A stretch of 64,000 nucleotides of DNA, taken from NCBI RefSeq assembly GCF_032854445.1, contig NC_088295.1, forward strand, positions 95,225,805 through 95,289,804, written 5' to 3'. Source of the stretch: Liolophura sinensis (taxonomy: Eukaryota; Mollusca; Polyplacophora; Chitonida; Chitonidae). The position numbers and the translations under genes are program-made. The notes beneath the pieces were generated by a model that did no database searches, was not told where the DNA came from, and was given only the letters and a program-made list of their open reading frames with translations. Below, one piece after another: positions 10,001-19,609 of the stretch; the first letter of the stretch is position 1; the number at the start of each line of letters is the position of its first letter.

Positions 10001-12994
10001 CAATAGTCCTACCTGAACAACAACAGCAGTATAGCTCTTGTGAATACTCATACCTGAACAACAAACACTGTACAACTCCTGTCAGTAGTCATACCTGAAC
10101 AACAGACACAGTACAGCTCCTGTCAATAGTCATACCTGAAAAATAACAGCAGTGCAGCTTTTGTGAATACTCATACCTGAACAACAAACACTGTACAACT
10201 CCTGTCAGTAGTGATACCTGAACAACACACACAGTACAGCTCTTGTCAATAGTCATACCCGAGTAACACACCAATTATGGCTCTTGTCAGAGTTCATACA
10301 TGAACAACTGACGCAGTACAGCTCTTGTCAGTTCTCATACATAAAGAACAGAGGCAGTACAGCTCTTGTTATTAGTTATACCTATCAACACACACAATGC
10401 AGCTCTTGTCAGTAGTCACACCTGAACAACAAACACGGTATAGCTCTTGTCAATCATTATACCTGAAAACTAGTACAGCTCCTGACAGTAGTCATACCTG
10501 TAGTACAGCTTCTAACAGTAGTCATACCTGTACAATTCACACAATGTAGCTCTTGTCAATACTCATACCTGAACGGCAAACATAGTGCAGCTCCTGTCAG
10601 TTGTCAACCTGAACAACACACACAAGCAGCTCTTGTCAGTGGTCACAGCTTAACAACAAACACAGTATGGCTCCTGTCATCAGTCATAGCTGAACAACAC
10701 ACAGGATAGAGCTCCTGTCACTTGTCATACACGAATAACACACAGAGTACAGCTCTTGTTAGTTTTCATACCTGAACAACAGACACAGCACAGCTCTTCT
10801 TATCAATCATACCTGAACAACACACACTCTACATACAGAGCTCCTGTCAGTGGTAACTTTTACATAAATCTTGCAGTCAGAATTAGAGGTATCCAACCTG
10901 ACACCTCAAACTGATATACAGAAGTTTTCCCAATGGGAGACCAGGTCAAACGTAACTTGATCATCACCACTTCACTGGCGGGTATCGCTATTATACTTTA
11001 TCGAAGTTCTTTCGTAGCTACAAGTATCTCATACAGGATGGTTAATTCATTCTGAATTGCACAGGTCACCTACGTGTATTCCAACCACATAGGTATCTGC
11101 CAGGAGAGAATGCTCTTCTGTTGGCGGACAACAAACAAGAGTGGGAAGTCTTTCTGAGCGTCTTCACTAGTCACCTGCACTCTGACAGCTGTGGTCTAGA
11201 ACAAAACATAAAACAGTGTAGAACAGGCAAAGGAATTCAACAGGTCTGTTCTGATCATCAATACAACCTTTATATGATGTATATAACAGATCTATCCTGA
11301 TCAACAATACAACAGTTATATGATGCATATAACAGGTCTGTATTGATCATCAATACAACCTTTATATGATGCTTATAACAGGTCTGTTCTGATCTTTATT
11401 GGCCACATGTATTTCTCTGTATGCATTTGTACTGTAATCATTATATCACATACCTTATTGACCACATGTATTTCTCCCTATGTATTGTAGTGTAATCATT
11501 ATATCACATACCTTATTGGCCACATGTATTTCTCTGTATGTATTGTACTCTAATCATTATATCACATACCTTATTGGCCACATGTATTTCTCCCTATGTA
11601 TTGCAGTGTAATCATTATATTACATACCTTATTGGCCACATGTATTTCTCTGTATGTATTGTACTCTATTCATTATATCACATACCTTATTGGCCACATG
11701 TATTTCTCCCTATGTATTGCAGTGTAATCATTATATTACATACCTTATTGGCCACATGTATTTCTCTGTATGTATTGTAGTGTAATCATTACATCACATA
11801 CCTTATTGGCCACATGTATTTCTCTGTATGTATTGCACTGTAATCATTACATCACATACCTTATTGGCCACATGTATTTCTCCCTATGTATTGTACTGTA
11901 ATCATCATATCACATACCTTATTGCCCACATGTATTTCTCTGTATGCATTGTACTGTAATCATTATATCACATACCTTATTGCCCACATGTATTTCTCTG
12001 TATGTATTGTACTGTAATCATTATATCACATACCTTATTGGCCACATGTATTTCTCTGTATGTATTGTACTCTAATCATTATATCACATATCTTATTGGC
12101 CACATGTATTTCTCTCTATGTATTGTACTGTAATCATTATATCACATACCTTATTGGCCACATGTATTTCTCTGTATGTATTGTACTCTAATCATTATAT
12201 CACATATCTTATTGGCCACATGTATTTCTCTCTATGTATTGTACTGTAATCATTACATCACATACCTTATTGGCCACATGTATTTCTCTGTATGTATTGT
12301 ACTGTAATCATTATATCACATACCTTATTGGCCACATGTATTTCTCTGTATGTATTGTACTGTAATCATTATATTACATACCTTATTGGCCACATGTATT
12401 TCTCCCTATGTATTTTACTCTAATCATTATATCACATACCTTATTGGCCACATGTATTTCTCCCTATGTATTGTACTCTAATCATTATATCACATACCTT
12501 ATTGGCCACATGTATTTCTCCCTATGTATTGTACTGTAATCATTATATCACATACCTTATTGGCCACATGTATTTCTCCCTATGTATTGTACTGTAATCA
12601 TTATATCACATACCTTATTGGCCACATGTATTTCTCTGTATGTATTGTACTGTAATCATTATATCACATACCTTATTGGCCACATGTATTTCTCTGTATG
12701 TATTGTACTGTAATCATTATATCACATACCTTATTGGCCACATGTATTTCTCTGTATGTAAACACATACAGAATATCCACCCCTTGCTTGACTTTTCCTG
12801 TGTACTCATGACTGAAGTTGGCAGTAATTGTTGTCACATTGACTTTTGGGGAATTCCCTGCACTGGCCTCATCCATTAGACCACTTCCCATAAAGTTAAC
12901 TGCAGCATTTGCACAAACCAGCTGGAGTAGAGTACAGGTGATCATGGCCAAGCAAAGATGAGATCCAAACAGACCAGCCATGCTGAACACTAGA
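1039..12994 (-). CDS. SIDT: SID1 transmembrane family protein (SIDT), N-terminal part, 8 exons
   Basis: Eight exons read from 12994 down to 1039 give about 347 residues: signal peptide, extracellular domain, first transmembrane helix and start of the cytoplasmic loop. The key match is the block [10 protein letters not shown] followed by [12 protein letters not shown], which corresponds to CPVYDLDNNV and MYQTMTKKAAIT of vertebrate SIDT1/SIDT2; the preceding SVQDTK corresponds to SIQDV. The family is related to C. elegans SID-1, the dsRNA importer. Vertebrate members are multipass proteins of lysosomal and plasma membranes linked to nucleic-acid and lipid/cholesterol handling. The remaining helices must lie beyond position 1. 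All seven exon joins keep phase and no frame break is seen. An acceptor 13 bases upstream of the start codon implies at least one untranslated first exon above 13000, which I could not place. Introns are dominated by tandem arrays, listed separately. The family call is strong; SIDT1-like versus SIDT2-like cannot be told. Confidence 0.93.
1190..4890. repeat. 31-bp minisatellite filling SIDT intron 7
   Basis: Over 100 units of ~31 bp, with cores aagtgatgtgtactgtgtgc to ~1900 and then ccacaggtaatgtgtgc. Longer blocks are repeated as higher-order copies: a diagnostic series near 2154 recurs near 2684, and one near 3872 recurs near 4305. A match to the exon 7 donor (shared cctcct and cacat words) is too weak to call. 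Many short open frames here are products of the repeat. Confidence 0.9.
4963..5056 (-). CDS. SIDT: SIDT exon 7: first transmembrane helix
   Basis: This 94-bp exon (phase 1 in, phase 2 out) encodes [20 protein letters not shown] and [10 protein letters not shown], one hydrophobic helix that matches the family's first membrane pass, where LGIFLSFYLLTVLLAC occurs in vertebrates. The acceptor is gtgtttcag|CCAG and the donor CATATG|gtaagtcc. Confidence 0.92.
5300..5930 (-). repeat. SIDT: 47-bp array carrying the exon 6 donor
   Basis: About 13 units of 47 bp, the last overlapping exon 6. On the minus strand each has a copy of the final ~25 coding bases of exon 6, ending AACAATGCCAG|gtaaa, then ~22 intronic bases. 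Copies vary at a few positions but nearly all keep the GT. Confidence 0.88.
5891..6023 (-). CDS. SIDT: SIDT exon 6: end of extracellular domain
   Basis: This 133-bp exon (phase 0 in, phase 1 out) encodes [19 protein letters not shown] and ends [12 protein letters not shown]. It matches the family pattern KDFPSNSFYVVVVVKTED...KTLSVLVS. The acceptor is tcttttgcag and the donor CCAG|gtaaggg. About 25 coding bases with the donor recur in a 47-bp array in the following intron. Intron 5 (6024-6216) is only 193 bp and carries no array. Confidence 0.92.
6217..6300 (-). CDS. SIDT: SIDT exon 5: family signature block
   Basis: This 84-bp exon (phase 0 both ends) encodes [20 protein letters not shown] and TKAAITVK, the most diagnostic SIDT stretch in the window. 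The acceptor is ttttcag|TGCCC. The donor AAG|gtccagtg is weak against consensus but is the only one that joins in frame to exon 6, giving ITVK-RSDF as in the family's ITVQRKDF. Confidence 0.95.
6480..6575. repeat. Short ~40-bp repeat
   Basis: Two to three imperfect copies around aatctccacagggaacaca between exon 5 and the exon 4 donor array. No junction similarity seen. Confidence 0.6.
6620..7330 (-). repeat. SIDT: ~118-bp array carrying the exon 4 3' end and donor
   Basis: Five units of ~118 bp and one of ~71 bp; the last overlaps exon 4. On the minus strand each unit carries about 66 exon bases encoding versions of [16 protein letters not shown] without stops, then the donor AAAG|gtaacccc and ~50 intronic bases. 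The copies are 3' exon ends without their own acceptor. Confidence 0.92.
7263..7407 (-). CDS. SIDT: SIDT exon 4: extracellular domain, array-flanked on both sides
   Basis: This 145-bp exon (phase 2 in, phase 0 out) encodes [20 protein letters not shown] and then [16 protein letters not shown], matching the family pattern PEGVDSVIVKVTS...CSVISIQD. The acceptor is ttgtttcag|GGAG and the donor ACAAAG|gtaacc. The preceding intron is an array of acceptor-containing units and the following intron an array of units holding the last ~66 coding bases plus the donor. Confidence 0.92.
7424..7490 (-). mobile_element. Short fragment of the same tRNA-SINE tail
   Basis: A diverged piece of the SINE 3' part (aagtatttcacttatatgac) next to SIDT exon 4, between the exon and its acceptor array. 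Confidence 0.55.
7510..8830 (-). repeat. SIDT: 31-37 bp array carrying the exon 4 acceptor
   Basis: About 35-40 units in sub-blocks (33 bp to ~7680, ~37 bp to ~8110, 34 bp to ~8400, ~31 bp to ~8820). On the minus strand units have a form of gtttcag|GGAG, mostly gttccag|ggagtg, matching the exon 4 acceptor with four exon bases. The block from 8440 on is rich in acatgtac. Confidence 0.8.
8857..9015 (-). CDS. SIDT: SIDT exon 3: extracellular domain
   Basis: This 159-bp exon (phase 2 in, phase 2 out) encodes [15 protein letters not shown], corresponding to the family's VERTLC/VSRTLCP region, and continues to PVDSFQLE, the counterpart of the family's DDFVL. The acceptor is ttgttcag|GTATGA and the donor CTCGA|gtaagtc. 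The acceptor, with its first six exon bases, is the core of the 40-bp array that fills the preceding intron. Confidence 0.9.
9010..10860 (-). repeat. SIDT: 40-bp array carrying the exon 3 acceptor
   Basis: About 45 units of ~40 bp. On the minus strand each has ctttctgttgttcag|gtatg, equal to the exon 3 acceptor with its pyrimidine tract and first exon bases. Units near 9000-9750 are the most regular and diverge with distance. The array makes up nearly all of intron 2. Confidence 0.9.
11074..11195 (-). CDS. SIDT: SIDT exon 2: extracellular domain
   Basis: This 122-bp exon enters in phase 0 after gttctag and leaves in phase 2 at ACAC|gtaggtga. It encodes [20 protein letters not shown] followed by [15 protein letters not shown], which fits the SIDT strand pattern [18 protein letters not shown]. 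Flanking introns are almost entirely tandem repeat. Confidence 0.9.
11220..11400. repeat. ~43-bp repeat beside exon 2
   Basis: About four imperfect units with caggtctgttctgatcatca. It joins the 58-bp array directly. No splice-junction similarity recognised. Confidence 0.7.
11395..12760 (-). repeat. SIDT: 58-bp array carrying the exon 1 3' end and donor
   Basis: About 23 units of 58 bp, the last overlapping exon 1. On the minus strand each holds the final 31 coding bases of exon 1 (codons for [10 protein letters not shown]), the donor CAATAAG|gtatgtg and ~27 intronic bases. Copies are very similar and the donor is kept in nearly all. It makes up most of intron 1. Confidence 0.93.
12730..12994 (-). 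CDS. SIDT: SIDT exon 1 (first coding exon): start codon and signal peptide
   Basis: The start codon is at 12979-12981. The protein begins [20 protein letters not shown], a hydrophobic signal peptide that probably ends near CANA. The mature part contains two N-glycosylation sequons (NVT, NFS) and ends [10 protein letters not shown]. The exon opens after an acceptor (gtatttcag) 13 bases before the ATG and closes at the donor AATAAG|gtatgtg in phase 0. The last 31 coding bases and the donor are repeated many times in the following intron. Confidence 0.9.
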
Positions 12995-13014
12995 CTGAAA
13001 TACAAGCAAAGCAA

Positions 13015-13400
13015 AATTCAATAATCAATTTTAGGATATTTATGTCATGATAAAATTTCACCACTTCTTTCCCAGATATCTATGTATAAATGATACTTCA
13101 TCTTGCATTACATCTCATTTTTTAAATACTTTTATGGGTAGGGCCTACATTAATCTCAAGACAACACCAAATTCATAGAAAACTGTAAAAAAAATCATAA
13201 ATATAAAGGAAAAGTAGAATATTGTGAGTAAACGCTGAATATCAAAAATAACCCACATAGCCTAGCTAGTCTAATTCTTAGATTATCCTACACAAAAGTC
13301 ATCAGCATACTATTTATAATTTATAGTACCAGTATTTAATCTTCAGTGTTCCCAACAATGTATGAACCAAGAAGTTAATAATTTAAAATAATCAGCAAAT
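13015..13400. other. AT-rich intronic stretch, no feature recognised
   Basis: Lies just upstream of SIDT exon 1, inside the presumed 5' UTR intron. No repeat, open frame or motif was recognised. Confidence 0.5.
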
Positions 13401-13404
13401 TATC

Positions 13405-14520
13405 AAAATGAGAAATAACCAGCATGCACATTTACATGTGAGTGGTATCTTGGACAAGCAACATGCACGTTTACATGTAGGTGGAATCTTGGACAACCAA
13501 CATGCACATTTACATGTAGGTGGTATCTTGGACAACCAGCATGCATGTTTACATGTAGGTAGTATCTTGGACAACCAACATGCACATTTACATGTAGGTG
13601 GCATCTTGGACAACCAGCAGGCACGTTTACATGTAGGTGGTATCTTGGACAACCGGCATGCACATTTACATGTAGGTGGCATCTTGGACAACCGGCATGC
13701 ACGTTTACATGTAGGTGGCATCTTGGACAACCAGCAAGCACGTTTACATGTAGGTGGCATCTTGGACAATCGGCATGCAAATTTTCATATAGGTGGTATC
13801 TTAGACAACCAGCATGCAAGTTTACATGTAGGTGGTATCTTGGGCAACCAGCATGCACATTTACATGTAGGTGGCATCTTGAACAACCAGCATGCACGTT
13901 TACATAAAGGGGGAATCTTGGACAACCAGCATGCAAGTTTACATGTAGGTGGTCTCTTCGGCAACCAGCATGCATGTTTACATGTAGGTGGCATCTTGAA
14001 CAACTGGCATGCAAGTTTACATGTAGGTGGTATCTTGGACAACCAACATGCACATTTACATGTAGGTGGTATCTTGGACAACCAGCATGCACGTTTACAT
14101 GTAGGTGGTATCTTGGACAACTGGCATGCACGTTTACATGTAGGTGGTATCTTGGACAACCCGCATGCACGTTTACATGTAGGTGGCATCTTGGACAACC
14201 GGCATGCACGTTTACATGTAGGTGGCATCTTGGACAACCAGCAAGCACATTTTTCAAGTAGGTGGTATCTTGGACAACCAGCATGCAAGTTTACATGTAG
14301 GTCGTATCTTGGGCAACCAGCATGCATGTTCACATGTAGGTGGTATCTTGGACAACCCGCATGTACGTTTACATGTAGGTGGCATCTTGAACAACCAGCA
14401 TGCATGGTTACATGTAGGTGGTATCTTGGATAACCAGCAGGCACGTTTACATGTAGGTGGCATCCTGGACAACCAGCATGCACGTTTACATGTAGGTGGC
14501 ATCCTGGACAACTGGCATGC
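13405..14520. repeat. 39-bp minisatellite
   Basis: About 28 units of 39 bp containing cgtttacatgtaggtggcat. Because 39 is a multiple of three, long frames stay open on both strands (341 codons on plus, 293 on minus). These are 13-residue repeats without other coding signs. It probably lies in the SIDT 5' UTR intron. Confidence 0.9.
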
Positions 14521-15062
14521 ACAAAAGGCTGACTGGGATCGATGCCACTATCATTTGGCTTTACCACAAATGTATAATGGTTTGGGTGATATTCTGAGAG
14601 CATGCTGTTGTCGTTCAGAGGTGGGCAGTTTTCAACCAGGAATAAAAAACATGTCGATACGACTGTGTGTCAAGTCACAAGTATAAAACACATAGCGTAT
14701 AGAACTAAGTACATTAGAGGTGATCGAAACAGATGTACACCCTGTTTACCTAGCTGTGATACCTTTCTATAGGCCTGCATGTACTTGCACATTCTTTAGC
14801 CCATGCCAGTGAAAGAAACACATCAAAGTTTTAATACTGGAAATTTGAGTTACAATTTCTTCTCTCTATTCACCTTACTCCAAGATTGCTCTGACATTGG
14901 GTTTGGCAACATCCTGTTCGGCTATGGATGCCCCCAAACCAACGTCAGAGCATACTCTATTTCAAATCTATTACACCATTACTGTACCATTGTCTTATAG
15001 GTGCGATTATCATACATGTACCACATCTATGAGAAACGGGCCCCAGATTTTTGAATGCTGCA
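14521..15062. other. Unassigned stretch
   Basis: No gene, repeat or recognisable element. It could hold an untranslated SIDT first exon, but no donor could be chosen with confidence. Confidence 0.4.
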
Positions 15063-15073
15063 CTCTCTGAGTA

Positions 15074-15339
15074 TTTTTATTTATTTGATAGTTGTTTTAC
15101 GCCATACTCAAGAATATTTCACTTATACGACGGCGGCCAGCATTATGGTGGGTGGAAACCGGGCACAGCCTGGGGGAAACTCACGACCATCCGCAGGTTG
15201 CTGTCAGACCTTCCCACTTACGGGGGGAGAGGAAGCCAGCATGAGCTGGACTTGAACTCACGGCGACCGCATTAGTGAGAAACTCCTGGGTCATTACGCT
15301 GCGCTAGCACGCTAAACGACTGATCCACGGAGGCCCCCC
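15074..15339 (-). mobile_element. tRNA-derived SINE, full length, with target duplication
   Basis: On the minus strand it starts with a tRNA-like head (A box near 15310, B box gagttcaagtccagct near 15250), continues with a conserved body and ends in an ATAA-type tail. Flanks share the 11-bp duplication ctctctgagta at 15063-15073 and 15340-15350. The same family recurs at 7424-7490, 28310, 30638, 32908, 39951 and 40100. Confidence 0.9.
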
Positions 15340-15361
15340 CTCTCTGAGTAATTCTGGACTA

Positions 15362-15995
15362 TAAAGGCTCTAGCTCAAAGCTAGGCTGGACCTTCCTACC
15401 CTACCACCCAGCTTCAGTCATACAGACTTCCATGCTGACAATTTCACCAAAAAGATCAGCTCAAATCCTACCTTATTTTTGCTATCCACCAATTCCCAAA
15501 ACGTAATATGTCAAAGCTAGCATTGGTAAACCACCTTTCATCAGTAATCCAGCCATTTACTTTCGAATCAGAGAACTCCAATCAATCTCTGTCATGTTTA
15601 GAATTCTTATTTTTTCAACTTTGGGCTATGTGACGGGCCGCGAAAATTTTATCCTAACCAACATTCTCTTCAAGAATTGCATGCCCTGTAAACAGAATGT
15701 GGGATGGGATAAAATTCTGAGGCCAATCTCGAAGATTAAAAAGAAAATTCCAAACATGACAGATGTTAATTTGAGTTGTCCTATTCAACAGCCTAAACGG
15801 TTGGATTACTGTTGAAAGATCGTTTACCAATGCTGGCTTTGACACATTACATTTCGGGCGTTTTAGGGAATCTGTGGGTAGCAAAAGTAAGGTAGAGATC
15901 GAGTCGGGTTTTTAAAACAAAATATCCGCGAGGAAGCGCATATGACCGAAGCTGGGCGTTAGGGTAGAAACGTCCAGCCTAGCTTTGGGCTATAT
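15362..15995. mobile_element. MITE-like element with ~200-bp inverted repeats
   Basis: Positions ~15365-15580 and ~15785-15992 are reverse complements at roughly 80-90 percent by eye. The outer ends read tagctcaaagctaggctgga and, inverted, tagcccaaagctaggctgga. No transposase frame is present, so it is a non-autonomous foldback or MITE. A related copy lies at 20630-21045. Target duplication is unclear. Confidence 0.75.
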
Positions 15996-16670
15996 GGTCT
16001 CTTGTCTTGCTATCAACAGGAATGGTTGACCCATGGAAGCGCGATGTCATGTGCAGAGTAAAGAACGCATGTTGTAATGGCCGAACTAATGATCAATCCG
16101 ATGACTGATGAAAATCAGTGTGACAATGATGGGAAATCGTCTGTTTTCTCATCACTCCTAAGTTTACAAATTGCGCGTGATTGATTGACACCGCCGTAAC
16201 TCACCGATCAGTCACTATCACAATGTCTCCGTATCACTTAATGATCAGAAATCACCTTCAGTATAAACTGTCAAACACTTTCAGTTTCAGTTGCGACATT
16301 TCTTTGAAAGAACTGAAGGAAGTATGCAACATCGACGTCTGTGTTTAACAATCACAAGACGCTGACACACATTTAGCTGTTGTAGCGAGTAAAAGAAATG
16401 CGCGCCACAAACATAGGAAAAAATGAATCCAATGAATACACGGAGCATTCATGGGAGTGAAATGGTATGACTGCTGAGAACTTAAGCAGAACTGGGTGAT
16501 CTGTGGTCTGAGATGTACATTCTATCTATCATGGAGGTATATATGGAAGGAGGAAAGGCTCGCCCAGTCAGCCCAGCCCAGCTAGCCGCCCAGACATACC
16601 CTCTGTGCTTTTGTACTCTGAAGGAAACTCTCCAGCGCCAGCTTTCGATGTTCAATGTCTTTTGGTTGAG
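15996..16670. other. Unassigned stretch
   Basis: Single-copy-looking sequence between the MITE and the tRNA-like SINE heads. No supported exon. A SIDT promoter or first exon may lie here or nearby; this is inference from gene orientation only. Confidence 0.35.
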
Positions 16671-16671
16671 G

Positions 16672-16754
16672 GTTTTCACCACGTGGGTCACACGAGGAGT
16701 CGAACTCCTGTTTCAGCAGGTGAAGTCCATCACTCTACCAAATGAGCTAAAGGG
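16672..16754 (-). mobile_element. tRNA-like SINE head
   Basis: On the minus strand it has an A-box-like tagctcatttggtagagtg and a B-box-like gagttcgactcc at tRNA spacing. The acceptor-stem halves do not pair, so it is a SINE-type tRNA relic rather than a tRNA gene. Confidence 0.6.
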
Positions 16755-16926
16755 AAATTCCCATTAGTTACGACCAGTATAAGCACTGAAAAGCTGCTCA
16801 TATTACACTTCTCCGCACTTAGATTCTTCCCATCTCTCAAGGCACACCCACGTTCATAGTTAGGCTCAGAGCCCCACGCTTCAGGAAACCTGTTAGGTGA
16901 CGGCACCAATGTAATGTTTGAAGGAA

Positions 16927-17013
16927 TTCACTACGTGGGTCACACCAGGATTCGAACTCGGGTTTTAGCAGCCGAGGTCCAGCGCTCTATACCAACTGAA
17001 CTAAAGGGAAAAT
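16927..17013 (-). mobile_element. tRNA-like SINE head, second copy
   Basis: Same arrangement as at 16672 (A box tagttcagttggtatagag, B box gagttcgaatcc). The two are about 250 bp apart, same strand, sharing the end motif gtgtgacccacgt. Confidence 0.6.
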
Positions 17014-17084
17014 CTCAGTAGCGATAGGTGATTCAAAGGGACAAGTCATTACATCTTTTAAACTTTCAATTACCTGTTATCCTT

Positions 17085-18200
17085 TGAAATATACAACATC
17101 CAATTTTACACTATTTACACCTCTTTTGATCCTGTTTTACTTGACACCATCTGACTCCAGAAAGTGGGGGGGGGGGAGGGGGGGGGGGGGGGCTACATTC
17201 GAATCGCCAGGCAAGGTTAAAACGCCCGGAGCAACCAGAGCACCCAGAATATGCATTAGGCTACTTCTGATTTTTCTTTCACGTGCTAGGAAAGGTGACA
17301 CTATCTGACCCCAGGCCTCGCTACAATCGAATCTCCGTCGAATCATCTTCTGGCTCATGCACACAGACATTAGTAAACAATGGTCTAGAGCAATCAAACT
17401 TACACAATATACACAACTTTTGATGCCATTTTACCTGACACTGAAGTTGACACCATCTGACTCCAGGACGCGCTACGTACATTCGAATCGCCTTCTGGCT
17501 CACACGAGCAACAGTAAATGGCCTATTACCGAACCGAACTTACAGAATATACTTTACTTCTGATTCTCTTTCACTTGACACCAAAGTTAACACCATCTGA
17601 CCGCAGGGCGCGCTACAACTGAATCGCCCCAGAATCGCCTACTGGCTCACACAGGCAATGCTAATACGTGCGTATATTGTGTTAGTTTGGTTGCTATAGG
17701 CAATTTGTTATTCCAGACGGCGATTCGACAGCAATTCGAGTTTATCGCAACCTTTAGTGAAATGGTGTAAACTTTTATGTCATCTGAAAGTGAATCAGTA
17801 GCTGCATATGTTGTGTAAGTTTGGTTGCTATAGATCATTTATTATTGCCTGTGTAATCCAGAAGGCGATTCGACGGCAATTCCATTGTAGCGCCCAATGG
17901 AGATAGATGGTGTCAACTTTGGTGTCAAATGAAAGAGGATCAGTAGTGTTGTATATTGTGTAAGTTTGGTTGCTCTGGACCATTTGCTATTGCCTGCTTG
18001 TGCCACAAGGCGATTCGACGGCGATTCGATTGTAGCGCCCCTGGCGGGGAATAGTGTCACCTTTGGTCTCACATGAAAGGGAATCAGAAATAATGTATAT
18101 CCCGTAGGTTTGGTTGCTCTGGGCGTTTTAGCATTGCCTGTGTGAGCCAGTAGGCAAATCGACGTCAATTCGATTGTATTCTGTTGTTCAACAGAGGTGT
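17085..18200. repeat. Inverted pair of ~140-bp tandem arrays (foldback)
   Basis: From 17085 to ~17660 units with gacaccatctgactccag and ctggctcacacaggcaat run in one direction. From ~17670 to 18200 the same units run as the reverse complement (attgcctgtgtgagccag, cagatggtgtcaac-like). Each arm has about four units. A poly-G tract lies at 17166-17192. No transposase frame seen. Confidence 0.75.
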
Positions 18201-19605
18201 ATATCGTGAAAAATTGGCCGGTGAATATCTCAAAGGATAAGAAATAACTGAATGTTAAAGTTTTAAAAAGTAATGGTCCCTTTGAGTCGCCTAACTTTTC
18301 TGATCTTCTCACAGGGCGTTCGCGAGCCGGGCTATGGGTGAACTACCTCGCAGGGGCTCACATCATGCGCACAGTAAAGATGTAGTAAGGTCACATTTGT
18401 CTGTCTAAGTGGGCATTTCAATCACATCTATAAGATAACTGCATCGGAAGATATAGTATGTAAAGGACAGCTATATTTATTGACCTATTATTTTTACCTT
18501 TTCATTATATTTTCCGGCGATCATAGTGCGGTAAAATTATGTTTTCCAGGTAGTATTAGTTTGTGCTATTTACCTGGTGCTAGTGGGTTACGGGTCCCGG
18601 ATCTCAATGTTTTAAAAATGATGATTGAACATTAAGAAAATTGCCCATTTGAAATACATAGGCCTTTTTCAAAAATGTCCAAAACTGGTCATGTTCCAGT
18701 TCCATTAAATCAAATTTCCGCACAACTAACGATGTACTGTTGACAAGAAAGAGCGGCGAAATGCTTAACTGAAAGTGTACATGGGCCAATTTAGGGCCCC
18801 ATAAGCCGTTTCTTAAGTTTGATTTTTGTGAACACAACTTTCCGATATTTCTCAAAAAGCACTGCTGGTGGACCAGGTGCGCATGCGTGGCCACCACTGA
18901 TTAAAATGATTAACTGACTAGGGAGGATGAGGTATATATGCTCTGTAACCTTCACCGCATGTGGAGACTTTTGCAAAGGCAGCATTGTTGTGTACCATCG
19001 TGGGAGTTGTTATAATAAGATTTGGTCTTTCGAACTGTAATGAGGACCAATCCAACTTCCGTTGGACAGGAAGCCGCCCTTGTTTAAACCTTCACAGTTG
19101 TAATATATCATATGCCCGCTATATATACACACACACCTCCTTCCGTATATAAGAATACTAGAGCCCATGAAATGTTGGACAGTAAACGGGGGGCTATCCC
19201 CAAAAAGGCCATGTGTAGGCCTCCAAAAAATAAAAAACATGAGCCGACGCTTCAAGAATTTACAACCAAGCGTAAACTGGCGACATGTTGTTTTATGACT
19301 GATTATTTAAATGGCTCTTTATAGTGAAATCAGACAAATGGAAGTTCTAATTAACAATATGAAATTGAGCTTACTCTCCCTGGGTAACTGCATCGGTCAG
19401 TATATGTCCTTATATGTCCTTATATAAAGCGCTTTCATAACATACCCGGAATTTTCATGCCTTTGTAATTTCCTGAGCATGGACGGGAGGTACGTGGGTT
19501 AAGGGTTTAAGCTTAGTTGACTTCCGCTTTCGCGTGGTTTTAGAGCATTATTCACTGTACATTCACTGATGCTCAGGAATACTGTCTAACTGTTAAACAA
19601 TCATA
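18201..19605. other. Unassigned stretch
   Basis: No recognisable gene or repeat. Open frames of up to 97 codons on the minus strand near 18600-18900 have no family features and no splice context. Confidence 0.4.
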
Positions 19606-19609
19606 GTGC

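Noticed and set aside
13408-14433. A 341-codon open frame on the plus strand and a 293-codon one on the minus strand
   Set aside because: Both follow from a 39-bp repeat (multiple of three). They are 13-residue repeats on both strands with no start context, domain or splice evidence.
16672-17013. Two tRNA genes
   Set aside because: A and B boxes are present but the acceptor stems do not pair; they fit SINE heads.
17166-17192. Poly-G tract as a regulatory quadruplex
   Set aside because: A simple G run within the foldback array; no further support for a function.
18604-18897. A 97-codon minus-strand gene
   Set aside because: No domain, no signal and no neighbouring exons; probably a chance frame.
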